Assembly (NCBI RefSeq): GCF_016906535.1
Contig: NC_057371.1
Span: 1,054,001 to 1,118,000 of the forward strand
Source: Rhizoctonia solani
Lineage: Eukaryota; Basidiomycota; Agaricomycetes; Cantharellales; Ceratobasidiaceae
Length of the DNA: 64,000 bases
Direction: 5' to 3'
The notes under the pieces are model-generated. The model did not search any database. It was not told the origin of the DNA and worked only from the letters and a program-made list of their open reading frames with translations. A program made the position numbers and the translations under genes. Position 1 is the stretch's first letter. Each line of letters opens with the position of its first letter. Below, piece after piece: positions 22,507 through 36,103 of this stretch.

Positions 22507-24930
22507 ATGAACGGTGCAGCCAGCGCAAATGTTCTCATCGAGGCTGTCTCAACCCAAGAGCTCGATGATATGTACCAGGATGTCGATAGTGAAGAGTTTA
22601 GCGAGTTTGGATCGGATATAGATGAGCAGGAGGAAGGTGAGGCGGACATACCTGCACTCGAGAGGTTGAATAAGGAGGGTGAGTTAGTGTTAATATAAAA
22701 CTGTTGTCCTGCAACTTATATTTGGTCAGTTCAAGCTACGTTCTCGGACGAAGACATCGACGAAATGATAGCTTATTTAAAAGAAGAAGGTAATTCGCCA
22801 CACTTCATTTGTGACACCTTCTAACAAACTGAAACACCAGGAATGATATCATGGATCAAAGAATACGTTACTGAGCGAAAAACTCCAGTCTTGATATTGC
22901 TTGCTGCATTGGGAGCGCCGATCGTGAGTCGCAGAATCGTATTTCACCATGCCAACTAAAGCTTAATCCTCCCAGCCATTGAATGCGCAAAAGGAACCTC
23001 ACTCGGACCAAAATATGCTGCATAGACTTCTCAAAGTTACGCTAACGAGGATGTAAGTAACACAACAAGTTTCATCCAGCTATCTTGATAAGCACTGACT
23101 TCGGTCCAGTTTACGTCGTCGGTCAAAACTAGAACACATAAATACTCCGGAAGACATAGTCGAGCTCATTAAAAAGAGCAAGAATATTATTGTCCTGACT
23201 GGGGCTGGAATTTCTGTCTCGTGTGGAATACGTGAGTAATCTATATGGACATGTGGACCCCTCAACGTGGTTACTGAACGTGAAAAAGCCGATTTTCGCT
23301 CGTCTTCTGGGATTTACGCCCAGATCAACGAGAGTAACAATTACGAATTGGACGATCCTCAGCAGATGTAAGCGTGTATTTCCATGGGTGCATACATTCA
23401 ACCATTAATTGTGCACAGGTTTGATATTGAATATTTTCGCAAGAAGCCTTCTGTCTTCTAGTAGGTATTTTTGTGGCGTCCAGTCAGTAGGAATTATTGA
23501 TCAACGTGTGTTTCAGTTCCTTCGCTAGGTAAATGCGCTGTTTTCTTGCCACGTTAGTCGACACAGCCTCATCTGTTTCGTACATAGCCAGATATACCCC
23601 TCGAATTTTATACCCTCCCCTTGCCACCGGTTTATTAGGTTACTCGAAGACCGAGACGTGGTACGTAGGTAAATTGATCTGGTGAATTGCGGGGTTAATT
23701 CGAATGGTAGCTCCTGAGAAATTATACCCAAGTAAGCGGTTACCACTATGCTAGGTCATTTGTTCTAATTCTAGTACAAAAGAACATAGACACGCTAGAA
23801 ACTGAAGTAGGCGTGACTCGTGTGCTTCAATGCCATGGTTCATTTGCGACCGCTACATGCATAGAATGCAAAACCAAAGTCAACGGCTCGGACCTCAAAG
23901 AGGACATATTTTCTCAGCGGATCCCTCTTTGCAAAATCTGCAACAAACCTGTGGCCCCCGCCAAGGGCAAACCCAAGTCTAAGAAGAAAGACGTTTGGAA
24001 TCCCAAGCAGAAGGACGCAGATGATGATATGGACATTCCGACCCCACCACTACCAAAAGGCATCATGAAGGTGGGCAATCCTAGGTGTATGGATTATTGT
24101 CGTTGCTGACGACTGACAGCCTGATATCATCTTTTTCGGAGAGCCTCTCAATGACGAATTCGACTATTGTTTGTTCAAAGATCGAAATTCGGTAGACTTG
24201 TTGTTAGTCATTGGAACTTCGTTAAAGGTAATGTGCATTTTATGCTGTATAAGCTACCCAGGCTAATAGAACTCAAGGTTGCGCCAGTTTCTGAGATCCT
24301 GAGTAAGTAGCTATTGCCTTTGTGTCATACGCAGCCATCTTACCTCATCATTAGCGCATATACCACATTCTGTTCCTCAGGTAACTACTATCCTGGATTC
24401 TATATCGCACTCAAATAACTCGAATGCGTGTAGGTATTAATCAACAAGACGCCCGTCACACATGTTAACCCTGATGTGAGTAATATGCCCAGGTTTTGAT
24501 TTCAATAAATTGATGAGAATTCTAGGTTGTGCTTCTTGGGGACGCTGACTGTGTTATTGAGTACCTCTGTGATAAACTTACATGGACTCTACCTGGCGTT
24601 GGTTCCTCGAACAAGGCAAAAGTACAGGCAAGACTACCCGGAATTCCCATCAAGCCTGTTAAGGCCTACAATCACGAGTTGGTGCTTCTTACTCATATCA
24701 TCCTCACGTTCTGATTTGTTCCTCTTAGGCATGTTTGGGTATTCCCCGGTGGCGAGGGTGAAAGCTGGGCCCTAAAAGACCCAATTGTTAAATCCGTTCC
24801 ATCTATTGTCCCTTCCAGACCAGACAGCGCAACATCATCCATTCGTAAACGTCTGTCGAACGAAAGTCTCCGCCCCGCACTTGATCGCAAGGACACTGAC
24901 AGAAGCACGAAGAAGTCAAGACTCATCTAG
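22507..24930 (+). CDS. Sir2/Hst1-family NAD+-dependent protein deacetylase
   Basis: Class I sirtuin of the Sir2/Hst1 (SIRT1) type, deacetylating histones and other proteins with NAD+. An acidic N-terminus ([13 protein letters not shown]) and the Sir2-type helical module ([15 protein letters not shown]) precede the catalytic core: [34 protein letters not shown] with the catalytic His, zinc ligands CIEC and [25 protein letters not shown] and VLINKTPV. A Lys-rich insert ([17 protein letters not shown]) follows the second cysteine pair. The gene has about 13 small exons. It ends at TAG 24928-24930, with a Ser/Arg/Lys tail ([14 protein letters not shown]), and is convergent with the acetyltransferase gene 43 bp away. 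Confidence 0.92.
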
Positions 24931-24973
24931 TCTTTCTGACCGAATAATTCTACTCTTAATTCTTGTATTCTTA

Positions 24974-26497
24974 TTATCTCCTGTATCTCATTCTTAATGC
25001 GTTTCTACATAACTTGGACTGGCTGTCCAGGTAATCGTCATAAAACCCCACTACAAACTCCTCAGCTTTGAACCCAAAACGATTGTACAGGAGCTTAGGG
25101 AGATATTAGAACGTTCGCTTCGATGTCTAGTGCCGATATTGCATACCATGGCTGGATTTGTTGCTGAAACATGAAGTGAGATGTCATAGTTCGGATTGGC
25201 TTTGATTAAGTGATAGATCATGAATCTGGGTAATTGGTTCTAACACGCAAGTTTACGGTGGGAAGTAAACGAACTTACGTAGCAATACCCGATTGTTCCC
25301 ACCCCGCTCGCACGGCAATGTATGTAACATATGGATCAATTGTCTCGCTGAGAAATGCACACCCAACTACTAGCTTCTTGTAGAGCGCTACGACGCTGCA
25401 TTGTTCGGCATCCCACTTCACCGAATCGGATACTGATAGAATCTCGGCTAAGCACATCCTATTGAAAATTATAAGCACACGTACCATCAATGCCTAGCCA
25501 AAATGCGCGTTCAAGCAAGTCGTGAACTTGGGAAAGATGCCACGCATATATAGGTGTATATGTTATCGGAGCCCAGCTATAAGTGTCGATATCCATATCT
25601 TCGGGGCTATATCCTTATTGGCCTTTCACCGATACTGACGGGGGAGGGGAAGAGACCTACTGGGAAAGACGATGATGGTTCATGACATCCGACATGAGCT
25701 CCATCCAAGGCGACATGGTCTCCCAATCTTGAAAAAAAACCATTGGCGAGGAAATATGCCCCCCGTAAAGCCGTGATACAAACGAATTTTCGAGTGGGGT
25801 TGATTTTATGGCGTATAGCCCGTTGAGTACTTCTCGAGGCGGAGGTGGAGGTTCAATCACCTTGCCTAACGCCTCTACTGCTGGGGGCAGTTCTGTCGAT
25901 GGGTCAGGAGTAGGAACTAGGCTACCCTATCCAATATGGATAAGATTTTTCAGTGACGAAAAATAGGGGGTGAACCCACTCTTTGGCTCAGTCGGCGCAG
26001 TAAAATATTCTCTGAGACGGTCGCTGTACCCGCTTGCTGTTTGACGGTGATTTCATCGATTAATTGGTCCCCTTCGATTCGAGACAACGGACGAACAACA
26101 TGACCCTACTACATATCTCAGTACTCACAGTATCTTTGTGCGCTCATCCCTCACATGTTCATTCCGAAACACACTTGCAGCTTCGACCCTTCGCCTTGCG
26201 TCTGTAAGTTCGTAAATCATAGGCTCGGAGACCGACTCAAATTCTTCATCCGGAATCGCAAGCTTTTGCATAGATTTTAGAAATGAGGATGCATGCTTTA
26301 GGTCCAGATCTTCTAGTACATTAGGTGCTGAAGGGCTCGAGGGAAATGCAGGCTCTCGTTTGGCTCGTTTGGATTGACGTCGGGGCGCAACCTGGGGTGC
26401 GGAATTAATTGCGTGGGATATGGACCCAGGAAAAGGCAGGGGTGCTCATACTCACCGAATTCTCTACCCATTCCTCATTATCTGGTTCTAGACTCAT
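24974..26497 (-). CDS. GNAT acetyltransferase of KAT14 (CSRP2BP) type
   Basis: The minus strand from the ATG at 26497 begins MSLEPDNEEWVENS, followed by a Lys/Arg linker (PRRQSKRAKREP) and a helical region (ASSFLKSMQKLAIPDEEFE). The C-terminal GNAT domain is assembled from small exons: AFWLGID, CSVVALYKKLVVGCAFLSE, DPYVTYIAVRAGWEQSGIAT, YHLIKANPNYDISLHVSATN, RFGFKAEEFVVGFYDDYLD, then LCRNAL. These segments match the order and sequence of the catalytic region of animal KAT14, including the Q/R-x-x-G-x-A acetyl-CoA loop (here EQSGIAT). The fungal role is not established. It stops at 24974-24976, facing the sirtuin gene. Confidence 0.78.
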
Positions 26498-26906
26498 CCC
26501 GAATTCAACTAAATCTTAGGCGGGTTGCCCTTTAAGCTCAAGTAACAGTATAATAAATGATAGAATTGAAAGTATCCGCCCAATTCAAGAAAGGTGGTCG
26601 TCGTCCAGTTCTGGACATACACACTCCAACTCGAGCCAATAACGGTTTGTCCAGAAAACCCCAATCAATTAGAAATATCCTCAGCACTTCTACATCATCA
26701 TCAGTCGTTACTCGATACAAAAACATATGGATATAAGCCCATAAGTTCGGTTCAACTTGGTTCAGATCAAAGTAAAAAAAAAATGAGAAAGCGAGAAAGA
26801 ACAATCCAAGAAGAAAACAACAATGCTTAAGCTAAACAGAATAGACCTGGATCTTAACATCATATGGGGAGTAGTAGATAGGGTGATAAAATGTCATGCG
26901 AATGGT
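26498..26906. other. Intergenic region
   Basis: Between the start of the KAT14-like gene and the end of the forkhead gene, both on the minus strand. An A10 tract lies near 26768. No gene was seen. Confidence 0.35.
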
Positions 26907-29811
<2,905 letters not shown>

Positions 29812-30456
29812 AATCGTTTATAGTTCCAATTACAGCTGGGATCAACCCAGAAACGCAGATTTCAACTAGTAAAATGAGAGTTAAAAAGTTGCGCAGAAAT
29901 GTACAACACAGAAATACTGAATGTTGGATGCGGTCGGTGTGAAGATTAGAACATTGTTTGGACACTGCCATATTTGGACATATGCCGCCTCAGACTCCGT
30001 CAAACACCCCTAGTAACCGCATAAATTCTATTTTTCTACTCTTTACATCTGGGCTCGTATTCATGCTAGCCAATGTCGGTCAGTCGTTTACATTGCTTCC
30101 GACTCGAACCATCGACGTCGCTCGCAAATCTGCCAAACTGCACCCTGACACGTGCTGGGAAGTCGGCAAACGAAGGGCCGGATGTCGGTCATCCCGCTCA
30201 ACATCCTCCATCGACCCGCACCAACCCTCCCTCCAAACTCCGATTTTTTACAATATTCACGCATTGTGCTCTTTTATCCAACAGCTCCACCAGGCTGTGC
30301 AACTTTTTTGTTGTTCTGGCAGACGCGTTTTGTCTTCATACGCGATCACATGATCAGAGGTGGCCACCCTCTCTAAATTTTGATTTCCAATTAAACTCTC
30401 CCTCTTATCACCACCTAAGCATACAACTCTGTAAATCAATCTGAGCTTAAACTACA
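29812..30456. promoter_or_regulatory. Divergent promoter region
   Basis: About 645 bp between the forkhead gene (-) and the acidic-repeat gene (+). One CACGTG lies near 30150. The plus ORF 29958-30353 has no domain and is probably 5' UTR or promoter. Confidence 0.35.
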
Positions 30457-31247
30457 ATGAGTAACGGCGACAAACCTCGTTCTTCGTTGTTAGAACTTCA
30501 AGACCCTCAAACTCGCACAAGTCGGGTGTGTGAGTCTTTATACTCATTTCACTCGCCTCTTCAACTAGCGATCACTCATCTCGCTCTTGGCTTTTAGGTT
30601 GAAGACTACTTGAATCAACGCCCACCCGTCCAGAACCAACAATCAGTCTTCCTCCAAGGAGCTAGAAGAATTGCGCAATACTGCTTACCGATTAACAATG
30701 ACCGTACGTCCTTCAGACCCCCTCCCTCTACAGTTACTAAATCAACTTGCACATTTGCAGTACTGAACAGACTCGAAGCATTCCTCCCAGCAATGCACGA
30801 ATCGACGCAACGGCTCCAGCAGCAAGTCCAATCCGATCCCACCAGCCTCGATATAGAACACCTCGACCCTTCCGCCCAGGAATATATCGAAATGGCAAGT
30901 ACCCCTCTTTTATAAATAAATTAACTGTTACTCACATGGGAGGCTGCTGGACGTAGAACCTAGGCCTGGGTGTATACGAATCGAGACCAGTTGAATCACA
31001 TACGTCAAGCTCTGAAGAAGATTCCGATTCCGGCTCAAGCTCTAGCTCAGACTCGGATTCGGACTCAGGCTCTGACTCAGACTCAGACTCTGGCCCTGAT
31101 TCGGATGACGGACGCCCGGACGTACTCTCTATACTCATGCGAGCCGTTCCTCCTGTTCCGCGAGCACAACCTTTGGCTACTCGCCCAAACATTGTGATGC
31201 TCCAATCTTCCTCTCCAGAACCACAGCAAGAGAGCAGAACAAGTTGA
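30457..31247 (+). CDS. Acidic Ser/Asp-repeat protein, unrecognised
   Basis: Begins MSNGDKPRSSLLELQDPQTR at the ATG at 30457. Introns near 30525-30598, 30702-30758 and 30895-30957 join EDYLNQRPPVQNQQSVFLQG and ARRIAQYCLPINND to LNRLEAFLPAMHES, a short helical region with QRLQQQVQ. The last exon encodes a strongly acidic Ser/Asp/Gly repeat (SDSDSGSDSDSDSGPDSDD) and a short Pro/Arg tail ending at TGA 31245-31247. The N-terminal 100 residues look folded. The repeat is a likely casein-kinase-2 target. I do not recognise the family. Confidence 0.55.
31030..31108 (+). repeat. Ser/Asp codon repeat
   Basis: Imperfect six-base repeats (TCNGAY type) inside the acidic protein gene encode alternating Ser and Asp with occasional Gly. 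Confidence 0.6.
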
Positions 31248-32117
31248 AGTCGGCCGGCGTTCTTCCCCCCTGTGGTGCCTATGACGTCGATTAATCAACC
31301 AAGTTGATGGTTCCCGGTTATCGAATCACAGATTTACATGTATCATATTTCCCGCTTTTCACATGAGCAAAATAACACGTTTGGTAAACACTTTGGAGCG
31401 AGGCAGATCGGCTTCGGGGCCACGTATACGAAAATGGATTTGTCGTTTTCTCGGATAATTAAGTATATCGAGTTCGTTGCCCCTCCCGGCGACGTAGATC
31501 AGGTTCTTAACTCCGTGCACACCACTTGGTAGTATAAGCTTGGCAAAGCCGGTGCCCGTCGCCCTGGGCATGCGCTGTGACCGGGTCGGGTAATTGAACG
31601 AAAATTTCAGAATCACGCCAGCCTGTGCGAGCAGCCTGAGGCTGATTTCAACTGTGATCAAGCCAAAACGTCATTCCGCACGGTTATCGGGCACCCAGAT
31701 CGATAATGGCGCAACGGCCGAGTAAGAATCGAGAGGAACTTTGTGCGTTTCATGAACCAGTCCATACAGCTACACACCATTTGTAGAAAAAAAAGAATGT
31801 AAAAAACAAAAGGCACAAAAACACAGTGAAATCTATGAAGAGCTCTTTGACTTGACCATCATACTGCAGGGTTATACATAGGAAGGTGGGGGGACTGTAA
31901 TGCACACGAACTTGAACACAGGAAACATACGCAAAAAAAGTGAATATGAACAAGGAAGACGGAAATGAGGCGCACGAAAAATAAAGCTAGGGCAACAGTA
32001 AAACAAAATGGCATACGGGAATTGGGTGCATGGACTAACAATTGTCTGGCGAGGTTGTCAGTGTTGCTCAAATCACCCAGTAGACATGGATGCTTACCTC
32101 TCCAATAAAATAATGCA
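31248..32117. other. Convergent 3' intergenic region
   Basis: Between the acidic-repeat gene and the end of REG1. ORFs at 31338-31532 (+) and 31359-31661 (-) overlap each other, lack known motifs and are unsupported. A-rich tracts lie at 31789-31810. Confidence 0.4.
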
Positions 32118-34862
32118 CTACGGTGTTACCTTTTCTTCAACCGGAACTGGACCACGCCCGTTCCATATCGCACCAAAGTACCCTTTGGCAGAATGGACAA
32201 TGTCCACAGCCCGGCCTACTATCGTGGGATCGTCTACATGCTCCCCGGGTTTGTTCTGTGCTAGGCTTGTGCTGGCCGCAGTGTGGGGAGGAGTGGGGGG
32301 CAAAGGAGTAGAGACATGGGGCAAGTGTTTCGCCATGTCGACTTCAGAAGGTAGGGGTCGCGAGCGATGCATGACAGGGGAATTTGCCGGTGTCTTGTTG
32401 GCAGGCGCATTACCACCTTTCACGTAACTGTACTGAGATCCACCATCGTCAACCTCATCCTGGGCATGTGCCTGATCATCCGCAGCCTTGCGTGGCTTTT
32501 CCTGTTGTACGGATTTGGTCGCTTGGTGTATCACGGGTGGAGGCGCGTAGTCCGTCGAATCTGCCCAGAAATCGTCCCGTCTGCGCTCGAGCTCGGCGCC
32601 GCTGACGCCTTCCTCAAGGCTACCACTTGTCGCGTCTTCTTTCGATACGGGTGAGTGATTGATGACTAGGCTCGGCCGCGCCGTTCCCTGGGCAAATTTT
32701 GGTTTTCGGTTGTTGGAAGAACCCCCAGACGAACTCACGATCGCATTGGCCACCACCCCGATGGGCACCGTACGAGATGCATCCTCCCCTGTGGTTGCGC
32801 TTCCCCTATCTGTGCGGCGCCTACCCAAGGCTGAGCCGGGTCTAGACGAATTAGGAGAGACCGAGCCGATGGGACTGCTGGTCCCGCGACTTGAGCTCCG
32901 TTCCCGTTCTTCGATGGCAGGGGGAGTTCGTACGTTCGAACGGCCACGTTCCTCTCCCCCCGGAGATAACGACCTTCCGCGTAGGTCTGTAGGGGAGAGA
33001 TAAGCAGAGTCCGGGGGAGATTCGTATGATCCACGATATGCGGCAGGGACACTACTTCCAGAATCTGCGTTTTTCAAAATGCTCCGTCCAGGTCGCGGGG
33101 GAGATCGCGTCGGAGGAGACTGAGAGGAAAGGGATGATCTATGGCGGCCATTAGCTACTACCGGAGATCGCTGAGCCGGAGCTTGGACAGTCGAATCGGA
33201 TTGGTGTGACGAGTTGGAGGATGTAGCATGCTCGTCCTCCCGGTCCTTGCGACCAGCTAGCGCTTCAGCAACACTATGAGCCAATTGTGCATCTCGTTGG
33301 GTGGGAGTGGTGGAAACGTCACTTGACACAGATGATGGCTGGTCCTCTGGGCGCTGCGAGCAACGTAAGAATTACCTCGGGGATTGCCTTGGTTGGCATA
33401 CTCCTGACCAATCCCAAGATCTGGACCACCAAAGTAGTCAAACCCCACGCCGTAATCTTCGTCTTCGTCTTCCCAATTTGAGCGCGACGAAGTAGAAGAA
33501 GAGGTAGACGAAGGGGGAGCGTAATTTATTACGTTGGCGGGGGGTGGCGTATAATTCTCGTTGTTTTGTTGCTGAGCGTGATATTGTAGCATTTGATGTT
33601 CACCCTCGTAAAAAGAGCCATTAGGTGGGACAAAGACAACCGCAGGGCTAGGTGCGGGGTGTGGATCCGAGGATTTGAGAACAGTAGGCGCGATCGGGGC
33701 AATGCTAACCAAGTCCTTGTCACTCGAATCACGTCGTGTAAATGAGGGGCGAATATTGGACACAACCGATGTCGTGCTGGAACCGCTGATGGAACGCATT
33801 TCAAGAATGTCATCATCGGCCTCCTCGTCCTCAGAGTCGTCGTCGCCGCTCGGGCTCCGCGGTTTATCAATCGATATACACTGTTCCACGAAGGTGTTAA
33901 AATGAATATGTCGTCGCTCCTTGCCACTGTTAGACTCGATATCGGAAGATCCACCTCGAGGCGAATTAGAAGATTCGCTACCACGAGAGCGGGTCTTTTC
34001 GAGCCCGTTGACCTGAAGGGTAGGAACGGGGTTCTCTTGATGGGCAGATTTGTCACTCATGCTCTGAGCGACACGAGGGGGCGATATTCTTCGATTACTT
34101 GGCCGACGAATTATGTTTGTGTCAGACTTGGTATGAGCGAGCGGTGGTCTGACCCCAGCTTCGGTGCTGTAGTCGATACTTTCCTCATCGGTCAGGTCGG
34201 ACGATTCGAGAATCGGTGAAGCTGGACGAGGTAATGAAAGAAGTTCAGTGAGAGTGCGGTGCTTGAGAATAGGCTTTTTCCCGGCTGATTTCATGAGATC
34301 AAGCTTGTCGGATAGCGTGGGTTCCTTGTGGGCTGGGACAGGTTCCGCAGTGTGCAAGGGGCCATACAACCAAGTGACATCACTGTCTTTGAGCCTGCGA
34401 AGAAGCAATGACGCGTTAATGGGTGCGAAGAAAACCAGCGGGCCGAATGGGAGGGAGAGATAAGATATGTAACCCCCGAAAAAGGTAATGAAATGAGATT
34501 ATGAAGCGGGGGGAGGGGGTCGGAGGCTGAAGATCGAGGGAGAGAGTATGTAAAGAGAGTGAAAAGAAGACTGACCAGTTGAGTGTTTCCGGGCTGACCG
34601 TACGAAGCTTGTTCCGCTGCTTCCACCAGGTGCGCCAACTGGCGTTCTCGAGGCGGACGCCGTTGGCAATCTCGTGTTTGTGTCTGGTCATGCTGCGCCA
34701 GCTCTTCCAGACATCCTCTTCCTGCCAGTTGTGGCTGAGGTAATCGACACATACGCGGGGGAGGTTGCTGACTACATGGGCATCGTCAACGACGGGCTGA
34801 TGGGCGAGTGCTGAGAGGGAGGCGGAGATGGTGACGGAGCTGCCAGGAATGTACTGAGCCAT
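32118..34862 (-). CDS. REG1: Reg1-type regulatory subunit of protein phosphatase 1
   Basis: Reg1 directs PP1 (Glc7) to Snf1 and Mig1 in glucose repression. The N-terminus carries the family domain: RVCVDYLSHNWQEEDVWKSW, ENASWRTWWKQRNKL and LKDSDVTWLYGPL. The PP1-docking motif appears as RRHIHFNTFVEQC, close to the yeast Reg1 RHIHFN sequence. A conserved C-terminal segment, AVDIVHSAKGYFGAIWN, is also present. The rest is long, disordered and Ser/Pro-rich with acidic patches (DDDSEDEEADDD). The ATG at 34862 starts exon 1; an intron follows near 34575-34400 and another near 33370-33330. The stop is at 32118. The PP1 docking assignment follows from the family. Confidence 0.9.
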
Positions 34863-36103
34863 GGGAGAGAGGAAAGATGGAAGTGGCTATATCCTGGTGA
34901 ATAAACTGCATGAGGAAATAGTGAGTTGGAAGGTGTGGACGAATGCGGGGTGGCTTGAATAGGTGATCGGGTGGGGAAGACACACCTACGGGCGACCACG
35001 CGACGTGCAAGTCCTGTATGCACACGAAACAAAAGCAGGGATAAATACTCTTTAACGCACAGGGAACAGGTATTCCAATGGGCTTGGGAGCGTCTGCGAG
35101 TGTCTGCGGTGTCTGCGAATACGCGCGGCGACCGAGGATGTCCGAGTCAATCCAGGCAAGAGGGAGAAACGAGTTGAGCCGGCTCAGAGCACAGACTACA
35201 CCCGTATATAACCAACACCTCGTTGTCGGGTAAAGGGTGGAGCGGCGGTGGGATGGCTGGGACTTGTTTGAGCACACAACTAGAGCAGATTGCTCGCTCC
35301 CCAAACACTGCCAAATCGCCACGTGCCGCTCGTTACATTTCCTCACCCGAGCACCTCCGAGTATCCGGCCGGCCGGACCTATTACATCCTGCACACCAGT
35401 CCTGTAATGCTAACCCCCATTCGCCTTGAGCTCCAATTAATCAGTTCATGACTGCGCAAAATTCAACTTTTCACATCGTTTGGACAGCGTATGCGCGCCT
35501 AGCGGCCCGGTTTCTGTCTCCAACCAACAACTGAAACGCTCGCAACCGCTCCCATGATAGGCTCCAGTATGCGGCGCCAGCAGCCACCTTCTTAGCAATA
35601 ACCTCTAGAACCCTGCTTTTCCTGTCCGAGTTCATAATCACCAACAGCCTTCTCTCGCCAAGTTTGTCCTCTCTCTCCCTCCTATTGGTTGTCCGGAGTT
35701 AATCCGCGAAATGCAGCAAGCGCCAAGTGGAGCCAACGTTGGCACCATTCCAGTTCTCCAACACTCCCCTTCGGCACGCATGACAACACATGACCATTGT
35801 TCTAATATCAAGCATCACCTGAACACTTCAAGTCCACAAAGGCATGTCAACCCGTGCAGCAACGCATTTTCTGGCTCCGGGGCGCTTAATGAGAGCCTTC
35901 TGCTCAGTGCAATGTACATCACGCAGCTCACTTGTTCCCATGACCTCGACGACGCGACTACGATCACTGATCGCCCATGCCCTGCACGTCAAGACAGTCG
36001 ATGACAGTTGTAGCATGTGAAAATCCAACAAATTCATTTATTCCTACTCGGGTGTCCTGAGCTGGTCACGCACTAAGGCGTCCCGGTTGTCGGCCCGCGC
36101 GCG
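34863..36103. other. Intergenic region, REG1 upstream and RPP40 downstream
   Basis: About 1.24 kb. A 202-codon minus ORF (34786-35394) overlaps the REG1 start codon in another frame and has no domain. The plus ORF at 35711-36004 is also unsupported. I see no RNA gene. Confidence 0.4.

Noticed and set aside
29958..30353. 131-codon plus-strand ORF between the forkhead and acidic-repeat genes
   Set aside because: No recognisable domain, no intron pattern, and located in a divergent promoter.
34786..35394. 202-codon minus-strand ORF at the REG1 5' end
   Set aside because: It overlaps the REG1 start codon in another frame, has no domain, and its composition looks like translated noncoding sequence.
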